A DNA stretch of 14,995 nucleotides from Nanobdellota archaeon (GCA_022563455.1 JADFNI010000028.1:1-14995); one strand, 5' to 3'; numbered from the stretch's first letter, positions 6,501-14,220 are shown. The notes: generated from the letters alone by a model not told the origin. Made by a program: numbers and translations.

Positions 6501-9500
6501 CACAAGACAATCCTCCCACAGTAACAATACTTTACCCTCAAAATATAACTTATAATGTAAATGTTAGTGAATTAAATTACACTGCAACAGATGATAATTC
6601 TGTAAGCGCTTGTTGGTACTCTTTAGATGGTGGAGTAACTAATTCTTCGCCAAATTCTTCATGCCTTAATTTTACAGGATTAACAAGTATTGAAGGACAG
6701 AACAATTGGACTGTTTATGCCAACGATTCAATAGGACAAGAAAGTTCAGACGTTGTTTTCTTCTTTAAAGACACAGTAAACCCAAATATTGATTTTGTTT
6801 CCTCAACAACTACCACCGGAAATTTCTCACAAAACTTTATTGAAGCAAATGTAACCGCTTCAGATACAAACTTAGACACTATCACTCTTTATTTATATAA
6901 CTCAACATCCTTAGTTCAAACAAACACTTCAACTTCAAGCCCTTTATTTATTAATTTCACAAATCTACCTGATGAGACCTATTCTTTAAATTCAACCGTC
7001 AATGATACTCTCAGCAATTTAAATCAAACAGAAACAAGAACAATTCTCTTAGATACAACAAATCCCTCTTTAGTTTTGTTTGAACCTCAAGCAATCAATT
7101 ACACAACAACTGCTTTAACCATTAACTTTACTTTTTCTGATACCAATTTAGATACTTGTTGGTATACTGATGATGGGGGAACTTCAAATAATACTTTAAC
7201 AAGCTGTGCAAATACTACTTACACGGCTTCTCAAGATTCAACAACAATTAATATATATGCAAATGACACTGCTGGAAACGAGAACAACACAGAGCAAGTA
7301 ACTTTCTTCGTAGATTCCATATCCCCTCAAATTGAATTTGTTTCTCCAACAGAAGCAAATGATTCTTCAAAAAGTCAAACTTGGATTTTTGCAAACGTCA
7401 CAATAACTGAAACCAATTTTCAAAATGTAACTTTTAGTTTATTTAATTCAACAGGACTTGTCAATGAAACAACAAGAACAACACAAGATTTTGAAATCAA
7501 CTGGACAGGATTAGATGATAATAATGTTCAATATTGGTACAACGTAAGCACTTATGATCAGTATGGAAATTCCAATGTAACCGATACAAGATACATCACC
7601 CTTTCACAGGACAATCCTCCCACAGTAACAATACTTTACCCTCAAAATATAACTTATACTATTAATGTTACAGATCTAAATTACACTGCAACCGACGATA
7701 TTAACATAAGTTCTTGTTGGTATTCATTAGATGGTGGAACAACTAACTCTAGCCCCAACACCGCTTGTCCAAATTTCACGAGCTTAACTTCTACAGAAGG
7801 AAGCAATACATGGACAGTTTATGCTAATGATTCCACAAATCAATTAAGTATTGATATGATTACATTTTTTAAAGACACAGTTTTTCCAACATTTTCAAAC
7901 CATCAAAAAAATCCTGCAACACCAAACGAAGATCAAAATATCCAAATTAACGTGACAATAACAGAAACTAATAAAGATACTATTATCTTAGAATTTAATA
8001 ACGGAACAGCTATTAATTATACAGTCTCAACAAATAATGGAGATGAATTCTTTTATACCATAAATTCTGGAAACTATACTGCTCATGATTCAATAAATTA
8101 TTATTGGTATGCAAACGATACTTCTGGAAATTTGAATAAATCAACACAACAGTCTTTTACAGTTGCAAATCAAATTCCAACAGTTTCAACCCCCTCAATA
8201 AATGATACAACCCCTTTAACTAACGATTTAATTTCTTGTGATGGTGGAAATTTTTCAGATGACGATGCAGAAGACTCTGAAACAAATAGATTTTTCTTAT
8301 GGTATGATTCTGATGTTGAAATTTCAGGGCAAACTTCCCAAACCTTAGACTTATCTACAGCCGGCTTAGATAAGGCAGATACAATAATTTGCTCAGTTAG
8401 AGTTTATGATGGTTTTGACAATTCTACATTTGTTAACTCAAGTGTCGCCACAATTCAAAATTCCGCCCCAGTAATCACTAACCCCTTAACCACAGTAAGC
8501 TGGGATTCAAATGGTTCAACTTTTACATATGATTATGACTTCACAGATGCTGATGGAGATAGTGTAACATGGTACGACAACACAACTTTATTTAATATAA
8601 ATGGAACAGGATACATCTCAGATACACCAATTGAATCAGAAACAGGAAGCTATGAAATAAAAATAAGTGCAGATGATGGAACTATAAACTCAACAGACAA
8701 TTTCACCTATACAATTAATGACGTAACTTCTCCAAATATTAGTTTTGTTTCTCCAACCGACGCAAATGATTCTTCATTAACTATAAATTATATACAAGTT
8801 AATGTAACAGCCTCGGATGTAATCGGATTAGACACAATAACTATTTTCTTATATAATTCCACAAGTTTAGTGCAAACAAACACTTCAACCTCAAGCCCAT
8901 TATTTATTAATTTTACAAATCTTCCAGACGAAGTTTACTATTTCAATTCTACAGTCAACGATACCTCTGGAAACGAAAATAATACTAAAACAAGAACCGT
9001 TTCAACAGATACAGGTCCCCCAACAATTAATTATGTTGCCCCGACAGAAGATTCAGGAGTTTTAAGAGTCAGAAATTATGTTGAAGTAAATGTTACGGCA
9101 GCAGACCCAAATTTAGATACTATTTTGATTCGTTTGTATAATTCAACAAATGATCTAATAAATTCTTCAACAACTACTTCTTCACATAATTCCATTAATT
9201 TTTCTGGGTTGGAGGATGGTTTATATTTTTATAATGCCACAGCAAACGATACTTTTGGAAATGAAAATTCTCTCTCAACTAGAAACATCACGCTAGATAC
9301 GACAATACCATCAGTTACAACTTTAATTGAAGATCCACTTGATCCAGTAATTTATAGCGCAGGAGCAAGTTATCAATTTAATGCTACAATAACTGATGAG
9401 AACCTAGAGACTGTCTTAATAGAATTTAACGAAGTAAATTATACTCCAACAAAAACAGGAGATATTTATAATTTAACAATTTCAGACTTGGCTGCAGGAA

Positions 9501-12500
9501 CTTATAACTATTACTGGTGGGCAAATGACTCATCTGGAAATATAAATCAAACTTCAGGCACCTACACAATTAATAACGCAACTGGTAACATCACGCTTTT
9601 AATTAATGGGAGCAACGACAACCAGACAGCAACCTATAGCACACAAACAAACGTAAGTGCAACAACACTATATGGAAGTATAACTTTATACAGAAATGGA
9701 ACGGATGTTACTTCAGAAAATAATAATTTTGTAACCCTCGCAGCAAATTATTATAATTACACAGTAGTTTCTACAGGAGATCAAAATCATTCCTCAGCCT
9801 CGTCAACATTATTTGTAGATATTTTAAAAGCTACAAGCCAAATCAATCTAACTTTAAATGATACAGGTGGAAATATTACAATTATTCAAGATTCTTCTAT
9901 TTATCTTAATACTACAACTATTACAGGAGATTCAGAGGCTACTTTAAAAATGTATAAATCTGGAACTTTAATAAATCAAGGAACGAGCCCAATAAATAAT
10001 TTAACTTCATTTAGTTCTGTTGGGGTATTCAATATAACTGGATTTTATATTGAAAGTGAAAACTTTACTGAAAGTTCTAAAACGTGGTTTGTAAATGTTA
10101 CAGAAGCTCCAGATGTTACAAATCCTTCAGTAACAAGTTTAACAGAAAATCCAAGTGATCCAGCAATATATTCTCCAGGACAAAGTTACAAATTTAATGC
10201 AACAATTACTGACAATAGAATTTTAGATACTGTATTAATTGATTTTGATGGAATAAATTATACTGTTACAAATTTTTCTGGAAATATTTATAATTTTACA
10301 ATAACAAACCTCCCTGTTGGAACTTACAATTATCGATGGTATGCAAATGATACTTCTGGAAATTGGAATAACACAGAGAACGATTCTTATACAATAAACC
10401 AGGCAACTCCCTCCTTAAATCTAGTTGTTACCCCATCTGTATCCGAAACATATACGACACAAACAAACGCGACTGGAAGCAACTGTCCTTCTGAACTTAC
10501 TTGCACATTATATAAAGACGGTATTGCAGTTACAAATTCCGAAAATTCAACTCTAGCTGCTGCGACTTATAATTATACCTACAACACAACTGGAAATGAA
10601 AATTACACTTCTGCATCCAATACTACAATCCTAACAATTATTAAAAAAAATGGATCAGTTTTTACATATTTAGACAACTCTAGAGAAGACAAAGAAATTG
10701 AGCAATATATAGAAATTTACTTGAACTCAACTCTTGAAATTGGATCTGGAAACATAGAACTTTACAACAATGGAACTTTAATTAACCAAGGTCCAAGTTC
10801 CTTAAACAATTTAACAAACTTCACAACTATTGGTTTACATAACATAACAACAATTTACAATGGAAATGAAAATTACACTTCAGCGTTTGAAACGTGGTTT
10901 GTAAATGTGACTGAATTAGATGTATCACCTCCACAAATATCAACAATTTATCCAATAAATACATCCTACACTACAATTCAAACGCAATTAAATTATACTG
11001 TAACAGACAATTTTGCTCTTGAAACTTGTTGGTATTCATTAGATGGTGGAACAACTAACTCTAGCCACAACGCTACTTGTTCAAATTTTACTGTGACAAG
11101 TTCAGAAGGAATCAATACATGGACTGTTTATGCAAATGATACTTCTGGAAATGAAAACTCAAGCTCTGTAACATTCTCTGTTGATAGTATAAAACCAAAA
11201 GTGCAATTTGTTTCACCAACAGAAGCAAATAATTCAGAGCTTACAAGAAATTATATCCAAGTTAACATAACTGCGAACGATACAAACCTTGATACAATTA
11301 CTATAAGACTGTATAATTCAACACACGGTTTAGTACAAGAAAATACATCACCAACAAGTCCATTTTCTATTAATTATACCTCACTAGGCCCCGGCACGTA
11401 CTTTTTTAATGCGACCGCAAATGACACGGCAGGTAACGAAAATTCAACAGCGACAAGAAATGTCTCTCTTGTTCTTCCTAGCTTGACTATTATTCTTCCC
11501 AAGAATGAAACCTATATAGACAATAAAGACAATAAATCACTTCTATTAAACTACACAGTGAATTTAGAAGAATCTGTATTTTATAACATTGATTCTGGTT
11601 TTAATATAACAATCTCTGGAAATACTACATTTAATACAACTTCAGGAGAACACACCCTTTATCTTTATGCAAACAATAGCAATGGAGAAACAGTACAAAG
11701 TGTAACTTTTACCATTAATACAAGCAAATTCTCAATAATTTATAATAAATTTAATGGTCCTCTAAAAGGAGCATCCACAGATTTCAACAAATCTTCATAC
11801 GAAGATTTACAAAATTTAAGTAATATTGTTCTTGAAAATACAGATCATGGAAAAATAGCATTCAATACAGCAATAAATCTAACAAATGATGCTAACTTAA
11901 CGAATAATCTAATTGATTTAGATAATTACATAAATATTTCCTCAAACAGAATTGAAATCAATTCAACAGCATTACCAAATATGAACAAATCAGCCACTCT
12001 TTACTTGTACAATTTGACTTTTTCAACACCAAGAATCTTAAGAGATGAAATTGTTTGTTCACCAGCAATCTGTGTGCAAAACAGTTATTCAGGGGTAGGG
12101 GGAACCCTTAGTTTTAACGTGACACACTTTAGTGTTTACAGCGCAGAGGAGGAAACACAATCAGGAGAAGATAGTATCCCTAGTGATGGCGGTGGCGGTG
12201 GTTCTGGAAAAGTGAGTGAATTAGAATGCACAGAAGATGATCAATGTAAGAAAGATGAAATTTGCTGGGATTCCCAATGTGTAAAACTATTTGATATAAA
12301 AATTATTAGCTTTACATCCCCTGCCAAGCCAGGTAATTTCTTTGAATTCACTTACTTCATAAAAGGTGTTGCTGAAATAAATGGAGATGTGGAAATCGAC
12401 TTCTGGATCGAAAAAAATGGAGAAATTGTGACTTCGGGAAAAGATGTTATTTATTTAGGCAGCTTTGAAGAAAAAACTGAAACTTCAAAAATATTCTTGC

Positions 12501-14179
12501 CAAGTATTTTTGAATCTGGTATTTATGAATTCCATATTAGGGTGACTCACCCATCATATTCTGCAGAATCTTTCAGAACTCTTGAAGTAAATGCAGAAAA
12601 TGGAATAATAATTATTACACCTATTGAACCAAGGAATACGGAAAAATATATAATTTTTAATCTGATTGTTTTTGCTATTATGATCTTGTCTGCAATTTTT
12701 TACATAGAAAGAAAGAAAGTTTTACGTGAATTTAATCAGGAAGCAAGATGGATAAAAAAACACAAAGTTTCTATTTTAGTGTTTTTATTGTTTATAGTTT
12801 TAGGTCTGATAATTTATTTCTTAAATTTGATTGAACCATCTTCGGTGTTCGTTCTCAGAATTGTTTCGTGGATCATAGCAAACAGCAAAGCTTATATCAT
12901 TCATATTTCAATTTTTACTATTGCATTACTCCTTTTCTTATTTTTGATGAAAAAATTACCAAAAAGAAAATTTCTATCAAAACTCTCAGAACAACTAAGG
13001 AAGAATAAAATTCTTCAAAGAAAACAAAGAAAAGATAACAAAATTATCAGGACATTTATTAAATACAAAAGAAAGTTGTTCAGAAATGTCTCTATCTTTT
13101 TTTCAGGAATTTCTAGTGCAGTATCTAAAAAAAATAGATTACTACTTAAAACATTCAGGGAACAAAGAAGACGGGATAGGGTTTTTCAAAGAGAACAAAA
13201 AAGAAAGGACAAAATTCTGCAGAAACTCATTAAAAAGATGCGTAAAAGAAAACTTAAAAATAGAGAAAAATTCTTCAGAAATATCCCTACTAAACTCTCA
13301 AGATTTTTTAGAGTTACATCTAGAAAAATTAAATTAATGCTCACGTCAGTAGGTAAAGGATCAAAGGATATGTTTATATCTGTCTCCAAGGAAGAAAAAA
13401 TAATTATTGATAAAACAAGACTCAAATTAGAAAAAAACTCAAAAAGTCTTGCTCAAAAGATTTTTAAGATTGGAAAAAAACTCCGAAGATTTAAATTGCC
13501 AAGGATTAGATTACCAAGAATTAAATTTCCAAGAATTAAATTGCCAAGAATTAAATTTCCAACACTTAAATTGCCAAGATTTTACTTCAAAAAAGAAAAA
13601 AGACAGATAAGAGAATTTGAGAAAAAGAGAGATAGTAGTGTTGGAAAAGTTTCAAAAATTGGAAAAGAAATTAATGATAGCGTTTCAAAAGTTTTCACAA
13701 CAATATTTAGAAAGAAATTCTGGAAATCTTTAGTACAGAAATTTAAAAAAGTATTTATTCGAAAAAAAAGACATGAAAAAACTATTAAGAAAATAGATTC
13801 CACTATAGAAACTCCTACATTCAAAAAAGGTTTGAAATTTAAGAAGGGGATTGCAAGCATTAATCAAAAAATAAAAGATGTAAAGAAGGCTGTACTAAGA
13901 TTTTTCATTTTAAAGAAAAAATCGTCTAAGGATATTATTAAAGAATTCTTCCAAAAGATGCAGAATAAAGGGGTTATCGAGGACTCTCAAAAGAAAAGGT
14001 CCATTTTTAAAAAATTAAAATTTCCTATGGAAAGATGGAAAAAACGAGTTGAAAAGGATATTGTAAAAGGTGTTGTAGATCAAGTAGAAGAAAAAATAGT
14101 AGACAACGTCATGAAGAAAAAACCTAGCAGGAAAAATGTTTCAGGAAAAAATTCTGAAACAAAGCTTGACAAACTTTAA
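3533..14179 (+). CDS. Giant multi-Ig-domain surface protein with three TM helices and a basic cytoplasmic tail
   Basis: The 3548-residue protein has a basic head and hydrophobic helix (~21-38) as signal or anchor. A beta-rich block (~110-205) containing SGNDITIYPR and ending near IIDP follows, then a second beta-rich region (~206-345). About 26 Ig-like domains of ~92 residues span 348-2728, typically carrying YANDTAGN near the end and VDSxxPxI or VDTTNP at the junctions. Next come a non-Ig block (2729-~2880, ending NVTHFSVYSAEE), a Gly5 linker (2886-2890), a Cys knob (2899, 2905, 2911, 2916) and a last beta domain. Helices at ~3039-3058, 3079-3100 and 3121-3140 lead to a Lys/Arg-rich tail that the positive-inside rule places in the cytoplasm. 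Asn-X-Ser/Thr sequons are very dense (six in residues 440-525), suggesting heavy glycosylation. Likely roles are adhesion, cell-cell contact or a surface-layer stalk. An in-frame TAA at 3521 fixes ATG 3533 as the earliest ATG start. No enzyme domain was seen. Confidence 0.88.
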   Translation: MTKEIFLKKWKTKRGKRFRSSGTITIILLSIFLLFLFSETNSDSDLRLFFEEQKQPKESLTYIDFIIEPSKEEELHFTFVDFIIEIIDAMHLDSLKNPISNIYDEVAFLDDVWSETIFEGEYIRITFEKELDSGNDITIYPRIISGNPKIEVYEENKNDLIAEFKSISSNEYNKVLLTKLQGKQDTFDLKIIGGSLEIDHIIDPDEILYVDALDSTYTVWTTSGTTPYLEDNTDEVNTANTNAQHGIWDFANSTGSGALDVSLYMETQQDGTSENVEIYIANSTGVFTLEGTISPPATYGFNSINLTLKLSTFAEVDAARMYIRYTKNGQAGVVHVRKAYLNVTTSADTTPPQITIDSPTNSTFSTGTIDYNITANEDLDTALASIDGGANMTMTNDSNTHYFNLSGDHPTLSEGFHNITFWANDTAGNANTSTQFFTVDTTNPSLVLFEPQAINYTTSALTINFTVSDTNLDICWYTDDGGTTNITLASCANNTYTASQGSTTITIYANDTAGNENNTEQVTFFVDSISPQIEFVSPTDANDSSKSQTWIFANVTITETNFQNITFKLFNSTGELNVTTFTDSTREINWTGLDNNNVQYWYNISTYDQYGNFNETETRYITLTQDNPPVVNLIFPLNQTYTSVQTELNYTATDSNLDTCWYSLDGGTSNTTITCGTNKTGLNSGEGSSTWTVYANDSIGQESSDNVTFFVDSIIPAIQFVSSTTTTGNFSQNYIEANITASDTNLDTITIYLYNSTSLVQQNTSSTSPFFVNFTNLPDETYSLNSTVNDTLSNSNQTETRTILLDTTNPSLVLFEPQNITYTTTSLDINFTVSDTNLDTCWYTNDSGTTNITLASCANTTYTASQGSTTINIYANDTAGNLNDTNSVTFFVDSINPLIEFVSPTETNGTSVNRQWIFANVTITETNFQNVTFKLFNSTGELNVTTFTDSTREINWTGLDNNNVQYWYNVSTYDQYNNFNETETRYITLTQDNPPTVTILYPQNITYNVNVSELNYTATDDNSVSACWYSLDGGVTNSSPNSSCLNFTGLTSIEGQNNWTVYANDSIGQESSDVVFFFKDTVNPNIDFVSSTTTTGNFSQNFIEANVTASDTNLDTITLYLYNSTSLVQTNTSTSSPLFINFTNLPDETYSLNSTVNDTLSNLNQTETRTILLDTTNPSLVLFEPQAINYTTTALTINFTFSDTNLDTCWYTDDGGTSNNTLTSCANTTYTASQDSTTINIYANDTAGNENNTEQVTFFVDSISPQIEFVSPTEANDSSKSQTWIFANVTITETNFQNVTFSLFNSTGLVNETTRTTQDFEINWTGLDDNNVQYWYNVSTYDQYGNSNVTDTRYITLSQDNPPTVTILYPQNITYTINVTDLNYTATDDINISSCWYSLDGGTTNSSPNTACPNFTSLTSTEGSNTWTVYANDSTNQLSIDMITFFKDTVFPTFSNHQKNPATPNEDQNIQINVTITETNKDTIILEFNNGTAINYTVSTNNGDEFFYTINSGNYTAHDSINYYWYANDTSGNLNKSTQQSFTVANQIPTVSTPSINDTTPLTNDLISCDGGNFSDDDAEDSETNRFFLWYDSDVEISGQTSQTLDLSTAGLDKADTIICSVRVYDGFDNSTFVNSSVATIQNSAPVITNPLTTVSWDSNGSTFTYDYDFTDADGDSVTWYDNTTLFNINGTGYISDTPIESETGSYEIKISADDGTINSTDNFTYTINDVTSPNISFVSPTDANDSSLTINYIQVNVTASDVIGLDTITIFLYNSTSLVQTNTSTSSPLFINFTNLPDEVYYFNSTVNDTSGNENNTKTRTVSTDTGPPTINYVAPTEDSGVLRVRNYVEVNVTAADPNLDTILIRLYNSTNDLINSSTTTSSHNSINFSGLEDGLYFYNATANDTFGNENSLSTRNITLDTTIPSVTTLIEDPLDPVIYSAGASYQFNATITDENLETVLIEFNEVNYTPTKTGDIYNLTISDLAAGTYNYYWWANDSSGNINQTSGTYTINNATGNITLLINGSNDNQTATYSTQTNVSATTLYGSITLYRNGTDVTSENNNFVTLAANYYNYTVVSTGDQNHSSASSTLFVDILKATSQINLTLNDTGGNITIIQDSSIYLNTTTITGDSEATLKMYKSGTLINQGTSPINNLTSFSSVGVFNITGFYIESENFTESSKTWFVNVTEAPDVTNPSVTSLTENPSDPAIYSPGQSYKFNATITDNRILDTVLIDFDGINYTVTNFSGNIYNFTITNLPVGTYNYRWYANDTSGNWNNTENDSYTINQATPSLNLVVTPSVSETYTTQTNATGSNCPSELTCTLYKDGIAVTNSENSTLAAATYNYTYNTTGNENYTSASNTTILTIIKKNGSVFTYLDNSREDKEIEQYIEIYLNSTLEIGSGNIELYNNGTLINQGPSSLNNLTNFTTIGLHNITTIYNGNENYTSAFETWFVNVTELDVSPPQISTIYPINTSYTTIQTQLNYTVTDNFALETCWYSLDGGTTNSSHNATCSNFTVTSSEGINTWTVYANDTSGNENSSSVTFSVDSIKPKVQFVSPTEANNSELTRNYIQVNITANDTNLDTITIRLYNSTHGLVQENTSPTSPFSINYTSLGPGTYFFNATANDTAGNENSTATRNVSLVLPSLTIILPKNETYIDNKDNKSLLLNYTVNLEESVFYNIDSGFNITISGNTTFNTTSGEHTLYLYANNSNGETVQSVTFTINTSKFSIIYNKFNGPLKGASTDFNKSSYEDLQNLSNIVLENTDHGKIAFNTAINLTNDANLTNNLIDLDNYINISSNRIEINSTALPNMNKSATLYLYNLTFSTPRILRDEIVCSPAICVQNSYSGVGGTLSFNVTHFSVYSAEEETQSGEDSIPSDGGGGGSGKVSELECTEDDQCKKDEICWDSQCVKLFDIKIISFTSPAKPGNFFEFTYFIKGVAEINGDVEIDFWIEKNGEIVTSGKDVIYLGSFEEKTETSKIFLPSIFESGIYEFHIRVTHPSYSAESFRTLEVNAENGIIIITPIEPRNTEKYIIFNLIVFAIMILSAIFYIERKKVLREFNQEARWIKKHKVSILVFLLFIVLGLIIYFLNLIEPSSVFVLRIVSWIIANSKAYIIHISIFTIALLLFLFLMKKLPKRKFLSKLSEQLRKNKILQRKQRKDNKIIRTFIKYKRKLFRNVSIFFSGISSAVSKKNRLLLKTFREQRRRDRVFQREQKRKDKILQKLIKKMRKRKLKNREKFFRNIPTKLSRFFRVTSRKIKLMLTSVGKGSKDMFISVSKEEKIIIDKTRLKLEKNSKSLAQKIFKIGKKLRRFKLPRIRLPRIKFPRIKLPRIKFPTLKLPRFYFKKEKRQIREFEKKRDSSVGKVSKIGKEINDSVSKVFTTIFRKKFWKSLVQKFKKVFIRKKRHEKTIKKIDSTIETPTFKKGLKFKKGIASINQKIKDVKKAVLRFFILKKKSSKDIIKEFFQKMQNKGVIEDSQKKRSIFKKLKFPMERWKKRVEKDIVKGVVDQVEEKIVDNVMKKKPSRKNVSGKNSETKLDKL
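4850..5947 (+). repeat. Four-domain super-repeat, unit 1 (A-B-C-D)
   Basis: It encodes residues 440-805, four Ig-like domains: A (DTTNPSLVLFEPQ), B (DSISPQIEFVSPT), C (TQDNPP) and D (DSIIPAIQFVSSTTTT). The same order recurs in the next unit. A and C carry the CWY...C cysteine pair; B and D have no cysteine. Positions 5180-5362 differ from 6278-6460 in unit 2 at only 5 of 183 bases. Confidence 0.85.
5948..7051 (+). repeat. Four-domain super-repeat, unit 2 (A-B-C-D)
   Basis: It encodes residues 806-1173 with the same A-B-C-D domain order as unit 1. The unit 1/2 junction (5849-5986) and the unit 2/3 junction (6953-7090) are 138-nt blocks with only two differences. This shows that the units multiplied as whole tetrads, fairly recently or with continuing gene conversion. 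Confidence 0.85.
7052..7873 (+). repeat. Four-domain super-repeat, unit 3 (A-B-C, D lost or diverged)
   Basis: It encodes residues 1174-1447. Domain A is closer at DNA level to A of unit 1 (shared GCAATCAATTACACAACA) than to A of unit 2, and B opens like B of unit 1. This indicates mosaic exchange between units. After C the next domain (DTVFPTF) no longer resembles D, so the regular tetrad array ends here. Confidence 0.75.
9296..10099 (+). repeat. Three-domain super-repeat, copy 1 (E-F-G)
   Basis: It encodes residues 1922-2189. Domain E contains DPxIYSxGxSY and GTYNY, F contains TYSTQTN and SITLYRNG, and G contains GTLINQG and ends TWFVNV. The same domain order follows directly in copy 2, so this 804-bp block is one half of a tandem duplication separate from the tetrad array. 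Confidence 0.75.
10100..10909 (+). repeat. Three-domain super-repeat, copy 2 (E-F-G)
   Basis: It encodes residues 2190-2459 in the same E-F-G order as the preceding copy, again ending TWFVNV (810 bp versus 804 bp). The copies differ clearly in sequence, so this duplication looks older than the tetrads. F in this copy gained a CPSELTC cysteine pair absent from copy 1. Confidence 0.75.
12995..13345 (+). repeat. Duplicated basic helical segment in the cytoplasmic tail
   Basis: Two related segments of about 52 and 60 residues (12995-13150 and 13166-13345) follow the last TM helix. Aligned features include KNKILQRKQRKDNKII against RDRVFQREQKRKDKIL, then KLFRNV against KFFRNI, and KKNRLLLK against RKIKLMLT. 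Both are rich in Lys and Arg and predicted by eye to be helical. The match is moderate and was made without software. Confidence 0.5.
13490..13579 (+). repeat. Six tandem 15-nt repeats encoding [K/R]-[L/F]-P-R pentapeptides
   Basis: Six consecutive 15-nt units follow the pattern ATTAAATTNCCAAGA and are in frame. They encode FKLPR, IRLPR, IKFPR, IKLPR, IKFPT and LKLPR (residues 3320-3349). A proline every fifth residue gives a stiff, strongly basic rod inside the cytoplasmic tail. The close DNA match between units points to slippage expansion. Confidence 0.9.
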
Positions 14180-14190
14180 TAAATCCCAAT

Positions 14191-14200
14191 CTTTAAAAAC
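14191..14200 (+). promoter_or_regulatory. TATA box of infB
   Basis: CTTTAAAAAC starts 30 nt before the ATG at 14221 and lies in the 41-nt gap after the giant gene's stop codon. The spacing predicts a leaderless infB transcript independent of the upstream gene. It is nearly the same element as that of the PafA-like gene (CTTTAAAAAA). Confidence 0.6.
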
Positions 14201-14220
14201 AATTCCATGTTCCAGTCTTT

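Noticed and set aside
10643..10650. A8 run as a programmed frameshift site in the giant gene
   Set aside because: The frame continues normally through conserved domains on both sides, and no stimulatory structure was seen.
4850..10909. CRISPR-like or mobile-element repeats
   Set aside because: The repeats are in frame, about 0.3-1.1 kb, and encode Ig-like domains; there are no regular short repeats with unique spacers, no inverted termini and no transposase.
13086..13860. Three ORFs overlapping the tail of the giant gene (one plus strand, two minus strand)
   Set aside because: The A-rich, low-complexity coding of the basic tail leaves other frames open; the translations are Phe/Leu/Ser or Lys/Asn rich without family features.
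3464..14220. A complete integrative element between the two infB starts
   Set aside because: The direct repeat is suggestive, but the interval holds only the surface-protein gene with no integrase, recombinase or replication gene, so no element is annotated.
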